Source of the DNA: Anaerolineales bacterium UBA4823
GTDB taxonomy: Bacteria; Chloroflexota; Anaerolineae; Anaerolineales; UBA4823
DNA length: 10,865 nucleotides
Assembly (NCBI GenBank): GCA_002402275.1
Contig: DHFN01000150.1
Location: 1-10,865 of the forward strand
Reading direction: 5' to 3'
Each line of letters begins with the position of its first letter. Within the stretch, counting starts at the first letter, position 1. Positions 1-6,718 of this stretch are shown here, in pieces. The notes under the pieces were generated by a model. It did not search any database, was not told the origin of the DNA, and saw only the letters and a program-made list of their open reading frames with translations. The position numbers and the translations under genes were made by a program.

Positions 1-21
1 TACCAACTGAGCTATCTCGGC
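1..21 (-). tRNA. tRNA 5' end (partial, isotype undetermined)
   Basis: On the minus strand the first 21 bases read as the start of a canonical tRNA: a seven-base acceptor strand GCCGAGA, then TA at positions 8-9, the D-stem GCTC and the D-loop AGTTGGTA. The anticodon lies outside the window, so the amino acid cannot be assigned; an acceptor start of this kind would fit tRNA-Thr or tRNA-Phe among others. The gene begins at position 21 and runs leftward out of the window. A consensus promoter lies about 30 bases upstream on the same strand, supporting a real and independently transcribed tRNA gene. Confidence 0.88.
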
Positions 22-49
22 GAGAATATTTTGGTTGTTAAGCGTTTGT

Positions 50-78
50 ATTTTACCCAGGAGAAGCTTGCTTGTCAA
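50..78 (-). promoter_or_regulatory. Sigma-70-type promoter of the tRNA gene
   Basis: On the minus strand a perfect -35 TTGACA (78 to 73) is followed by a 17-base spacer and a -10 TAAAAT (55 to 50). The predicted start is near position 43, which leaves a 5' leader of about 22 bases for RNase P to remove before the mature tRNA end at 21. Hexamer match, spacing and position all agree. Confidence 0.75.
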
Positions 79-158
79 CTAGATTTTGGATTTTCCTTGC
101 CTGATTTTGGGAATTAATGCTTAAATACATTAAGGTACCCACCAATTTGGAAAATTCC

Positions 159-188
159 TTGCAATATTTAGCTATTTCAGGTTATAAT
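159..188 (+). promoter_or_regulatory. Candidate distal rho promoter P1
   Basis: TTGCAA (159-164), an 18-base spacer and a perfect TATAAT (183-188) predict a start near 195, giving rho an untranslated leader of about 365 bases. The -10 is exact, but the -35 matches the consensus only in part, and AT-rich DNA produces such matches by chance. It is the best plus-strand promoter in the gap. Confidence 0.45.
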
Positions 189-337
189 AGAATTGCTTTG
201 GGGAGGAACCCATATTTTAGGAATTATTCCGCATTTTTTATGGCGTTCAATAATTAGTATCAGGTCAAAACTATAATTAATTTTTCCCTTTTATCGTTTT
301 TATTAACATCTTTTTGTAGCCAGTAATGGATAAATAA

Positions 338-366
338 TTGACCTTTTTACAGATGATTTATTTTAT
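338..366 (+). promoter_or_regulatory. Candidate proximal rho promoter P2
   Basis: TTGACC (338-343, five of six consensus bases) is followed after 17 bases by TTTTAT (361-366). The predicted start near 373 would give a leader of roughly 185 bases. The -35 is good and the -10 mediocre, so this is an alternative or additional start to the 159-188 promoter. Confidence 0.3.
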
Positions 367-478
367 TCATTCCGATAAAATTCTAGCTTAGGGTTTAAAA
401 GGCTGCCTGGAAAATTTATTGAGGAATAACTGTTTTATCCCCAAATTATTGTGATGCGTGATAATAGATAAATGGGCT

Positions 479-504
479 GTCCGTTATTTTGAAATGAAAC
501 GGAC
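479..504 (+). promoter_or_regulatory. Hairpin in the rho leader
   Basis: GTCCGTT (479-485) and AACGGAC (498-504) are perfect reverse complements, forming a 7-bp stem with a 12-base loop. It ends 38 bases before the rho SD (AGGATAGG, 543-550). No T-tract follows, so it is not an intrinsic terminator. It may be a leader structure affecting rho expression or mRNA stability; this role is inference. Confidence 0.4.
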
Positions 505-559
505 TAGCAGGAACACCAAACCTGAAAGATATCTCATGGATTAGGATAGGAAATAACTA

Positions 560-1840
560 ATGAAAGTTGCTGAACTTGAAAATGTACCTTTAGCCGATTT
601 ACGGCAAAAAGCGATCGAACTCAACGTGACTGGTGCCAATCGGATGAAGAAAGAGGATCTGATTTTACGCATCCGTCAAGTGGAAGGCGAGCAAGAAGGA
701 ATGGAATTGAGGGGGGGAATATTGGAGATTATGAATGAGGGAATCGGATTCTTGCGTTCTGGTCATTATATGCCTGGTCCTTTCGACGTCTATGTCTCCC
801 AATCCCAAATCCGGCGCTATAATTTAAAAACAGGGGATTTGGTTATTGGACAGGTACGTCCCCCGCGTGAATCTGAGCGCCATTATGGTTTATTGAAAGT
901 TGAGACCATCAATGGTATCGATGCCGAAGAAGCCCGGGAAAGACCTAACTTTGAGTCCCTCACCCCAATATTCCCGGATACCCGTTTTGATTTAGAAACT
1001 GACCGGCATACCTTATCCACTCGGCTGATTAATCTTGTCACGCCCATCGGACGTGGTCAACGAGGTTTGATCGTTTCTCCCCCTAAAGCAGGAAAAACGA
1101 CGATTTTGAAGCAGCTTGCCAATGCAATCTCCACGAAATACCCGGATGTGCACCTAATGGTTGCTTTGATAGGCGAGCGACCCGAGGAAGTGACGGATAT
1201 GGATCGGTCTGTGGAAGCGGAAGTGATTTCTTCCACTTTTGACGAACCAGTGACTTCGCATGTTCGCTGTGCAGAGATGGCTCTTGAAAGGGCAAAACGG
1301 CTGGTTGAAATCGGGCGGCATGTGGTGATCTTGATGGATTCAATCACTCGCCTGGCACGGGCTTACAACCTGGTGGTGACCCCTTCTGGACGAACCTTAT
1401 CGGGTGGAATTGACCCATCTGCGCTTTACCCACCCAAACGTTTCTTTGGAGCAGCCCGAAATATTGAGGAGGGTGGCTCGTTAACCATTATTGCCACTTG
1501 TTTGGTAGATACTGGCTCTAGAATGGATGATGTAGTCTACGAAGAATTTAAAGGTACTGGGAACATGGAGTTACACCTTTCACGGCGTTTGCAAGAACGA
1601 AGAATCTTTCCAGCTATTGATATCGAGCGTTCTTCTACTCGCCGAGAAGAATTACTATTGGGTCCAGATATTACCCCGCGGGTTTGGTTAATGCGCCGGA
1701 TGTATGATGCGATGATCACGCCCCCGCCGCATGGCGCGGGAATGGATCCCACTACTGCAACCGAAGCCATCTTGCAGCGGCTGAGCAAGACTGCTAATAA
1801 CCAGGAATTCCTGGAAACCTTGAGTGAAGATTCAGAATAA
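560..1840 (+). CDS. rho: Transcription termination factor Rho
   Basis: Hexameric RNA-dependent ATPase/translocase that dissociates RNA polymerase from untranslated RNA in the cytoplasm. The 426 residues, close to E. coli Rho in length, show the family order: an N-terminal helical domain (about 5-45), a cold-shock-like RNA-binding domain (about 51-120, with GFLR and VSPSQIRR-like VSQSQIRR), then the RecA-type motor. In the motor are Walker A PPKAGKT (174-180, Lys179), GERPEE with catalytic Glu206, Walker B VVILMD (255-260), the Q-loop around 278-293, the R-loop EEFKGTGN (328-335) and the arginine finger in SSTR (Arg361). The residue before the catalytic Glu is Gly205 where E. coli has Asp210. 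The start is chosen by position and by AGGATAGG (543-550) nine bases upstream. It is cotranscribed with the next small gene, 13 bases away. A long leader suggests regulated expression. Confidence 0.98.
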   Translation: MKVAELENVPLADLRQKAIELNVTGANRMKKEDLILRIRQVEGEQEGMELRGGILEIMNEGIGFLRSGHYMPGPFDVYVSQSQIRRYNLKTGDLVIGQVRPPRESERHYGLLKVETINGIDAEEARERPNFESLTPIFPDTRFDLETDRHTLSTRLINLVTPIGRGQRGLIVSPPKAGKTTILKQLANAISTKYPDVHLMVALIGERPEEVTDMDRSVEAEVISSTFDEPVTSHVRCAEMALERAKRLVEIGRHVVILMDSITRLARAYNLVVTPSGRTLSGGIDPSALYPPKRFFGAARNIEEGGSLTIIATCLVDTGSRMDDVVYEEFKGTGNMELHLSRRLQERRIFPAIDIERSSTRREELLLGPDITPRVWLMRRMYDAMITPPPHGAGMDPTTATEAILQRLSKTANNQEFLETLSEDSE

Positions 1841-1853
1841 ATAGGAGGAAACT

Positions 1854-2036
1854 ATGCCCAAAGAATTGCCCGAACCCGAAACCGATGTGATTGCAGAAAC
1901 CGATAATTATCTCGCTTGGCGGGCTGAGGAACCAGATGGTGAGATAACTTATCACCTGGAATTGAATAATGTCACCCTCCACTTTTTTCAAGAAGAGTGG
2001 AACGAATTTTTATCATTAGTGAAACTTCTAGTATAA
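1854..2036 (+). CDS. Small acidic protein downstream of rho
   Basis: An unrecognised 60-residue protein with a very strong SD (AGGAGG, 1843-1848, five bases before ATG), better than that of rho itself. It starts 13 bases after the rho stop and is followed directly by the operon terminator, so it is almost certainly translated from the rho mRNA. It has 14 Asp/Glu against 3 Lys/Arg. Residues 1-18 are Pro/Glu-rich and probably flexible. The rest looks like a compact fold: probable strands around 19-24 (YLAWR) and 31-43 (ITYHLEL, VTLHFF), then an amphipathic helix EEWNEFLSLVKLLV at the C terminus. There is no signal peptide or membrane segment, so it is probably cytoplasmic. The operon position makes a Rho-related role possible, but no function can be assigned from sequence. 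Confidence 0.85.
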   Translation: MPKELPEPETDVIAETDNYLAWRAEEPDGEITYHLELNNVTLHFFQEEWNEFLSLVKLLV

Positions 2037-2039
2037 AAT

Positions 2040-2074
2040 TTAGCTGAGAAGGGATGGAGAGCATCCTCAGCTAA
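2040..2074 (+). terminator. First hairpin after the rho operon
   Basis: It begins four bases after the small gene's stop codon. TTAGCTGA (2040-2047) pairs with TCAGCTAA (2067-2074), and inside it GGATG (2052-2056) pairs with CATCC (2062-2066) across a GAGAG loop. The only unpaired interior bases are four on the 5' side. No clear T-tract follows, so it may serve as an RNA 3'-end stabiliser or assist the second hairpin rather than terminate on its own. Confidence 0.55.
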
Positions 2075-2118
2075 TTGATAAGATAAAAAGAAGGGATGAT
2101 CAATTATTGAGCATCCTC
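2047..2118. repeat. Tandemly duplicated hairpin arms
   Basis: Both arms of the two hairpins occur twice: AGAAGGGATG at 2047-2056 and 2089-2098, and GAGCATCCTC at 2059-2068 and 2109-2118. The copies differ mainly in the loop, with 2 bases between the arms in the first and 10 in the second. This looks like a local duplication that produced two related stem-loops at the operon end, or a small dispersed palindromic repeat inserted at a terminator. Confidence 0.65.
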
Positions 2119-2124
2119 GTTTTT
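2093..2124 (+). terminator. Intrinsic terminator, probably bidirectional
   Basis: GGATG (2094-2098) pairs with CATCC (2112-2116). Inside this, TCAA (2100-2103) pairs with TTGA (2107-2110), with one A/G mismatch between the two stems and a TTA loop. TTTTT (2120-2124) follows on the plus strand. Read on the minus strand, the same hairpin is followed by CTTCTTTTTATC, so it can also end the converging gene whose stop codon (2123-2125) overlaps the plus-strand T-tract. This suits a boundary between two convergent transcription units. Confidence 0.7.
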
Positions 2125-3742
2125 AATGGGCTACTTTTTCGACGTAGGGTATGGCAGACTTGCATGGTTCAGTAAGATTTTGGGATATATTCTCCCAAGA
2201 TAAAGAAGACCCGGCACTCCAGGTAGTGTAAACAGCATAGGATAGACAGCCAGGACCTACGTGATAATTTGCTGCAGTCATTCGCCATAAATCTTCGTAA
2301 CTAGCCACTTTGCCTGGCATCTGTTTGGTGGCGTTATAGACAATTTGGGAAACCTGATCACAATTCGCTTTAATGGTATTGGCAAATAGGTTAACGCTGA
2401 AAGAAGCATCAGTGAGGTCAATTCCAGCTGGGCAATCCGTACAATCAGTTTGGGCTTGAACCGCTAATGCGCCGCGTAGCATGGATTGATATTCCTGGCT
2501 GATATGAAGATAACCCTGATCACAGGTCTCTTGGGCAAGGATTAGCGGGCAAAACTGGTTGAAAAAATCGTTATTCCATAATAATAATGCTTCTGCACCT
2601 TTATCCGTCATTTGTCCAAGTCCATATTCGTAGGAAATGCGGAAAATTCCGGGCCAGAACTGGCTTTCCTGGGCGAAGATATTTTTCAATAATTGGGCAG
2701 GAATACCATATTCATTGGACACGTCTAATATTTTGGCATCAAATTGATTTTGCCAGCTTTGAATATAAGGACGAGCTTGTTCTAATCCACAAGCATCCGC
2801 ATAGCCATTGGGCAATAAACCTTTAGTCGGACAGGCTGCGGCATCCACAACGCCCTGGCTGATCAGACGCCCAGCAAGATAGTAGTAAGGCTCGTCGGAC
2901 GCCATCAAATCGGTTGTAGAAGGCGAACTCAACCATAATGGGGGACCTCCAACAGGTTGAAAGACTTGCCAGGTTTCGGAGCAAGAAGCTTGAGGATTTC
3001 CCCGCCATTGAGTACTTAAGACATCTACATACCACCCTCCACCAGCAGGATTTTGGGTGACACCAGTGTCAATCACCCGTACTTCAGCTTTGTAATGAGG
3101 TGTGCTATCTCCAAAGCTCGAAACTGCCCAGAACTCTACTTCAACTCCATCCATCGGTGTGGGGCGGAGAGGTATCGAACAGATCACATCATTGCAAGTG
3201 AAGGGTTCCCTATCATATAAGCCTTCAATGGATGTAATTTTTTCATTTGGAAGTGGCTCAAATCCAGTGATGAGCAAGTTTGGTAAGGTGGGACAACGAT
3301 TTTCCGGAATGGTTGGTTGACATCCATCCAGACTGATTGTGGCAGAAGGAACCGGCAGGTCTATCACTAATTCTTTTTGAGACGGTTTACTGGCAATAAA
3401 ATGGAGATAAAGACCTTTACAACCAAAGGTATCAAAGCTGCCTACTTCGGCGGGGGCACAGGGTGGCGTTGATTCCCAGGCTTGGTAAACATCAAATCCG
3501 CATTGTTGATAGACTTCATCTTGATTTGGCAAACCTTCATGATCGATGTGGATTCGACAAGTGATCGAGCTATCAGACCAGGTGAGTAACCACCATTCAT
3601 AATCGGTGTATGAAATTTGGATAGTTGTCTGGCGGGGTGGTGGGGGTTCTGTTCCTCTGGCGGGCGAAATTCTCTGGGAAATAACCCCCAGAATGGTTAA
3701 AATCAATAATAAAAAGCCAACGATGCCCGTCGCCCGTTTCAT
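2123..3742 (-). CDS. Secreted cysteine-rich protein with lytic transglycosylase-like domain
   Basis: A 539-residue exported protein. MKR plus a hydrophobic segment (about 8-22) is a signal peptide or N-terminal anchor, followed by a Pro-rich stretch (33-36). Residues about 40-300 are an unrecognised region rich in Trp, Pro and Cys. The C-terminal part (about 335-500) resembles the SLT/goose-lysozyme-like fold, which cleaves peptidoglycan glycan strands: AQESQF with putative catalytic Glu359, GLGQM (374-378) for the usual GLMQ motif, and NYHVGPG (492-498) for the usual YNaGpg. An insertion of about 100 residues separates the last two motifs. Eighteen cysteines are present, an even number consistent with disulfides outside the cytoplasm. 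The start is the first Met giving a signal sequence; only AGG directly abutting the ATG could act as SD, and the promoter leaves almost no leader. It may be a wall-remodelling enzyme or an SLT-fold binding protein. Domain confidence is good; substrate is inferred. Confidence 0.85.
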   Translation of the reverse strand: MKRATGIVGFLLLILTILGVISQRISPARGTEPPPPRQTTIQISYTDYEWWLLTWSDSSITCRIHIDHEGLPNQDEVYQQCGFDVYQAWESTPPCAPAEVGSFDTFGCKGLYLHFIASKPSQKELVIDLPVPSATISLDGCQPTIPENRCPTLPNLLITGFEPLPNEKITSIEGLYDREPFTCNDVICSIPLRPTPMDGVEVEFWAVSSFGDSTPHYKAEVRVIDTGVTQNPAGGGWYVDVLSTQWRGNPQASCSETWQVFQPVGGPPLWLSSPSTTDLMASDEPYYYLAGRLISQGVVDAAACPTKGLLPNGYADACGLEQARPYIQSWQNQFDAKILDVSNEYGIPAQLLKNIFAQESQFWPGIFRISYEYGLGQMTDKGAEALLLWNNDFFNQFCPLILAQETCDQGYLHISQEYQSMLRGALAVQAQTDCTDCPAGIDLTDASFSVNLFANTIKANCDQVSQIVYNATKQMPGKVASYEDLWRMTAANYHVGPGCLSYAVYTTWSAGSSLSWENISQNLTEPCKSAIPYVEKVAH

Positions 3743-3752
3743 CCTAAACTAT

Positions 3753-3781
3753 ACAATATCATGTAAAGATAAGGTTGTCAA
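3753..3781 (-). promoter_or_regulatory. Promoter of the SLT-domain gene, near-leaderless
   Basis: On the minus strand a perfect TTGACA (3781 to 3776), a 17-base spacer ending in the extended -10 element TGA, and TATTGT (3758 to 3753). Only ten bases separate the -10 from the ATG at 3742, so the predicted start (about 3746) leaves a leader of three or four bases. The -35, extended -10 and spacing make this a strong call. Confidence 0.65.
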
Positions 3782-3812
3782 CTAAATTATCCATAAAATG
3801 TTTATTTCTCCA

Positions 3813-3841
3813 TCCATTTCTGAGGCTATACCATTTATAAT
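3813..3841 (+). promoter_or_regulatory. Candidate polA promoter
   Basis: A perfect TATAAT (3836-3841) lies 31 bases before the chosen polA ATG and predicts a start near 3848 with a leader of about 25 bases that includes the SD. The -35 region 17 bases upstream (3813-3818, TCCATT) is poor, so confidence rests on the -10 and its placement. It is divergent from the SLT-gene promoter. Confidence 0.45.
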
Positions 3842-3858
3842 TGTAGTAAGCAATTACC

Positions 3859-3863
3859 AAGGA
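3859..3863 (+). promoter_or_regulatory. SD that decides the polA start
   Basis: AAGGA sits nine bases before the ATG at 3873. The upstream in-frame ATG at 3798 has no SD and lies before the only good -10 element, so 3873 is preferred. Confidence 0.7.
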
Positions 3864-3872
3864 ATAAACTTC

Positions 3873-6674
3873 ATGCCCCCTATACTCTATTTAATTGATG
3901 GTCATGCACTGGCATATAGAACTTATTTTGCAATAATGCGAGGCAACCCCCAAGGTTTCCATACTCATGACGGGGAACCGACCGCTGGTGTTTTTGGATT
4001 TGTCAGTGTTTTGCTGCGCATCCTAGAAAACGAGAAGCCGCAATATCTAGCAATTGCTTTTGATACCGGGCGAACTTTTCGGGATGATATTTATCCGGCG
4101 TATAAAGCCACCCGGGCGAAAATGCCCGAAGACCTTCAACCACAAATAGAGCGCATTCGGGAAATTGTGGATGCGATGCATTTCCCGCGCCTTGAGTTAG
4201 AGGGATATGAAGCAGATGATGTGTTGGGTACTATTGCCAGGCAAATGGTTAAACAAGGTTATGGCATCAAGATCATCACCGGAGATCGAGATTTATTGCA
4301 ATTAGTGGATGAACGGATTATTGTTAATTTACCCGGGAAAAGCCTTTCGGATGCTATGGATTTTTTCCCGGAAAATGTTGTTCAGTATTTGGGTGTAACA
4401 CCCCAGCAGGTGGTAGATTACAAAGCATTAGTGGGAGATAAATCCGATAATATTCCCGGAGTGACAGGGATTGGTGAAAAAACTGCCATAACTTTATTAG
4501 GAAAATATCAGTCTCTGGATGGCATTTATGCTCATCTGGATGAAATTAGCGAATCGGTTCGGAAAAAATTACTGGTTAACAAAGAGAACGCTTATTTATC
4601 CCGTCAGTTAGCAACCATCCAAACTGATTTAAGAATACCTTTTAATCCAGAAGACGCAAAAGTGGGTCAATTTGAACTAGAGCGAGTGGAAGATATTTTT
4701 CGATCACTGGAATTCCGCACCTTGATGAGTCGTTTTCGGGTGGTGGCAGAACAATACGGTTTGACTTCTGGGCAAGCGCAAACGCACCAACAACTTTCCC
4801 TTTTTCAATCTGTCGGAACAGGAACGGTCCCTTCGACTTCCGAGTTCAGGAATCTAGAAACAGAAATTATCAATACATCCGCGAAGCTGGATACATTATT
4901 GGAAAAGCTAAGTCAAGCATCCGAAATTGCCGTGGATACCGAGACCACTTCAACCGATCAAATGCAAGCGAAGCTAGTAGGGATCTCATTGGCGAGTGAA
5001 TCAGATCGCTCCTATTACATCCCGATCGGGCACCATCAGACGGATATACCCCAGTTAGAATTAGAATATGTCATTTCTAGGCTAACCCCCGTTTTAACCG
5101 ATCCAAAAATCCCGAAATTGGGTCACAATCTTAAATATGATTATGTCGTTTTGGCACGAAATGGTCTACGAGTGGATCCTGTGAGTTTTGATTCGATGAT
5201 TGCAGAATGGTTATGCGATCCTAGTTCGCACAATCTGGGATTAAAAAACTTAGCCTGGGTACGATTAAATATGACTATGACCACCATTGAAGAATTGATT
5301 GGCAAAGGGAAGAAGCAGATTAGCATGGCAGACGTACCCATTGAACAGGCTGCCCCTTATGCTGCTGCTGATGCTGCCACTGTGCTTCGCCTGAAGCCGA
5401 TCTTGATCGAGGAATTATCCCAAAAGCAGGGATTGAAGTTGTTTTCAGAGCTTGAAATGCCGTTAGTGCCGGTTTTGGCAGAGATGGAGATGGCGGGAAT
5501 TTGCTTGGATGTTGAATTTCTCAAAACGATGTCTTTAGAATTGGCACAGCGCTTGCATGAGATAGAGAATCGAATTTATCAGACGGTTGGTATGCAGTTC
5601 AATATTAATTCGCCATCTCAGTTGTCAGATGTTTTGTTCAAGCAGCTAAAGATAATTCCGCCCAATCGCAATTCTAAAACTGCCAGCGGATTCGTTTCTA
5701 CTGCTGCTGGAGTGTTAGAAGAGCTGCGTGGTCAAAATGAAGTCGTGGATTCAATTTTGGATTACCGGGAACTAATGAAATTGAAATCAACTTATGTAGA
5801 TGCTTTACCCCGTGAGGTTAATCCAAAGACTGGTCGTGTGCATACCTCTTATAATCAAACCGGATCGGTCACCGGGCGTTTGGCATCGTCTGAACCAAAT
5901 TTACAAAATATTCCAGCCCGGACGGATCTTGGTCGGCAGGTGCGTCAGGCATTTAGTGCTCAGCCGGGCTATTATTTGATTTCAGCTGATTATTCCCAGG
6001 TTGAATTACGGATTGTGGCACATATTTCCAAAGATCAAGCGATGCTAGATGCTTTTCGAGCTGATCTCGACATTCATGCAGCAACTGCTGCAGCAATTTA
6101 TAATGTTCCCTTGAAGGCGGTTACTAAAGAACAACGCCGGCATGCGAAAGCGATCAACTTTGGTCTTATCTATGGAATGACCCCGTATGGTTTGACCCGC
6201 GGCACAGATTTGACTTTAGCGGAAGCGGAAGATTTCGTCCGAGCTTATTTCAAGCAATTTCCAGGCGTAAAAGCATATTTAGATCAAGCGCGGAGATTAG
6301 CAGCTGAAAGAGGCTACGTGGAAACGCTCTTGGGACGGCGGCGGTACTTCCCAGGATTAAAAAATGAGAAGAACCCAAACATTCGTAACCGAGAAGAAAG
6401 GGAAGCGATCAATGCTCCCATCCAGGGTACAGCTGCTGATATCATCAAGTTAGCGATGTTGCGGATTCCATCAGCTTTTAGCGAACATAAACTAATAGGA
6501 AAAATGTTGCTTCAAGTTCATGACGAATTAGTAATTGAGTGCCCTGAGGCAGAAATGAAAGAGACTGCCAAAGTCATAAAAGATGTAATGGAAACAGCTT
6601 ATCCTTTAGACATTCCATTGAAAACAGATGTTCGTTATGGAAAAAACTGGAGTGACATGCAGCCAATAGATTGA
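3873..6674 (+). CDS. polA: DNA polymerase I
   Basis: Repair and Okazaki-fragment processing polymerase of 933 residues, near the E. coli length of 928, with all three activities apparently intact. The 5' nuclease domain (about 1-290) has IDGHALAYR from Ile8, EADD (113-116), GDRD (137-140) and GDKSDN (188-193) followed by the helix-hairpin-helix. The 3'-5' proofreading domain (about 340-520) keeps DTE (Asp355, Glu357), KYD (Asp423) and YAAAD (Tyr496, Asp500). The polymerase domain has motif A DYSQVELR (Asp706), motif B RRHAKAINFGLIYG (Lys759, Phe763) and motif C QVHDE (Asp884). Starting at 3873 makes the protein begin MPPILYLIDGHA, as family members do; the in-frame ATG at 3798 would add 25 hydrophobic residues that do not look native. 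The next gene follows after 44 bases on the same strand and may be cotranscribed. Confidence 0.97.
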   Translation: MPPILYLIDGHALAYRTYFAIMRGNPQGFHTHDGEPTAGVFGFVSVLLRILENEKPQYLAIAFDTGRTFRDDIYPAYKATRAKMPEDLQPQIERIREIVDAMHFPRLELEGYEADDVLGTIARQMVKQGYGIKIITGDRDLLQLVDERIIVNLPGKSLSDAMDFFPENVVQYLGVTPQQVVDYKALVGDKSDNIPGVTGIGEKTAITLLGKYQSLDGIYAHLDEISESVRKKLLVNKENAYLSRQLATIQTDLRIPFNPEDAKVGQFELERVEDIFRSLEFRTLMSRFRVVAEQYGLTSGQAQTHQQLSLFQSVGTGTVPSTSEFRNLETEIINTSAKLDTLLEKLSQASEIAVDTETTSTDQMQAKLVGISLASESDRSYYIPIGHHQTDIPQLELEYVISRLTPVLTDPKIPKLGHNLKYDYVVLARNGLRVDPVSFDSMIAEWLCDPSSHNLGLKNLAWVRLNMTMTTIEELIGKGKKQISMADVPIEQAAPYAAADAATVLRLKPILIEELSQKQGLKLFSELEMPLVPVLAEMEMAGICLDVEFLKTMSLELAQRLHEIENRIYQTVGMQFNINSPSQLSDVLFKQLKIIPPNRNSKTASGFVSTAAGVLEELRGQNEVVDSILDYRELMKLKSTYVDALPREVNPKTGRVHTSYNQTGSVTGRLASSEPNLQNIPARTDLGRQVRQAFSAQPGYYLISADYSQVELRIVAHISKDQAMLDAFRADLDIHAATAAAIYNVPLKAVTKEQRRHAKAINFGLIYGMTPYGLTRGTDLTLAEAEDFVRAYFKQFPGVKAYLDQARRLAAERGYVETLLGRRRYFPGLKNEKNPNIRNREEREAINAPIQGTAADIIKLAMLRIPSAFSEHKLIGKMLLQVHDELVIECPEAEMKETAKVIKDVMETAYPLDIPLKTDVRYGKNWSDMQPID

Positions 6675-6706
6675 TTAATGATGTGGATGGTAACCTCCCA
6701 AATCAT

Positions 6707-6710
6707 GGAG
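6707..6710 (+). promoter_or_regulatory. SD that decides the TPR gene start
   Basis: GGAG lies eight bases before the ATG at 6719. The longer reading from TTG at 6671, overlapping the polA stop, has its nearest GGAG (6649-6652) 18 bases away, too far to serve it. The ATG is therefore preferred. Confidence 0.65.
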
Positions 6711-6718
6711 ATAATAAG

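Larger units (their letters stand above)
22..559. other. AT-rich divergent intergenic region (tRNA / rho)
   Basis: This gap of more than 500 bases holds no convincing protein gene on either strand. Its left edge carries the tRNA promoter (minus strand). The remainder reads as the upstream and leader region of rho. It contains at least two plausible plus-strand promoters (159-188 and 338-366), a lone TATAAT at 272-277 without a recognisable -35, a 7-bp perfect hairpin at 479-504, and a 16-codon AUG-initiated frame at 494-544 that has no SD. Rho genes in several bacteria have long autoregulated leaders, so the length may be functional, but no known riboswitch class was recognised. Confidence 0.6.

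Noticed and set aside
220..239. GGAA-TTA-TTCC followed by a T-run in the rho leader
   Set aside because: The 4-bp stem is too weak for an intrinsic terminator, though the T-run is suggestive.
1057..1347. Minus-strand open frames opposite rho
   Set aside because: They are shadows of the conserved rho reading frame, with no SD or recognisable protein features.
1801..1814. 14-bp perfect palindrome CCAGGAATTCCTGG
   Set aside because: It lies inside the rho C-terminal coding sequence in a conserved Asn-Gln-Glu-Phe-Leu-Glu stretch, so codon constraint explains it better than a site.
3798..3872. 25-residue N-terminal extension of PolA from the upstream ATG
   Set aside because: It has no SD, lies before the best -10 element and adds residues unlike the PolA N terminus. 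The ATG at 3873 has AAGGA at nine bases and gives the family-typical start.
6671..6718. TTG start of the TPR gene overlapping the polA stop
   Set aside because: The overlap suggests coupling, but no SD lies at a usable distance and the extra 16 residues show no TPR character. The ATG at 6719 has a well-placed GGAG.
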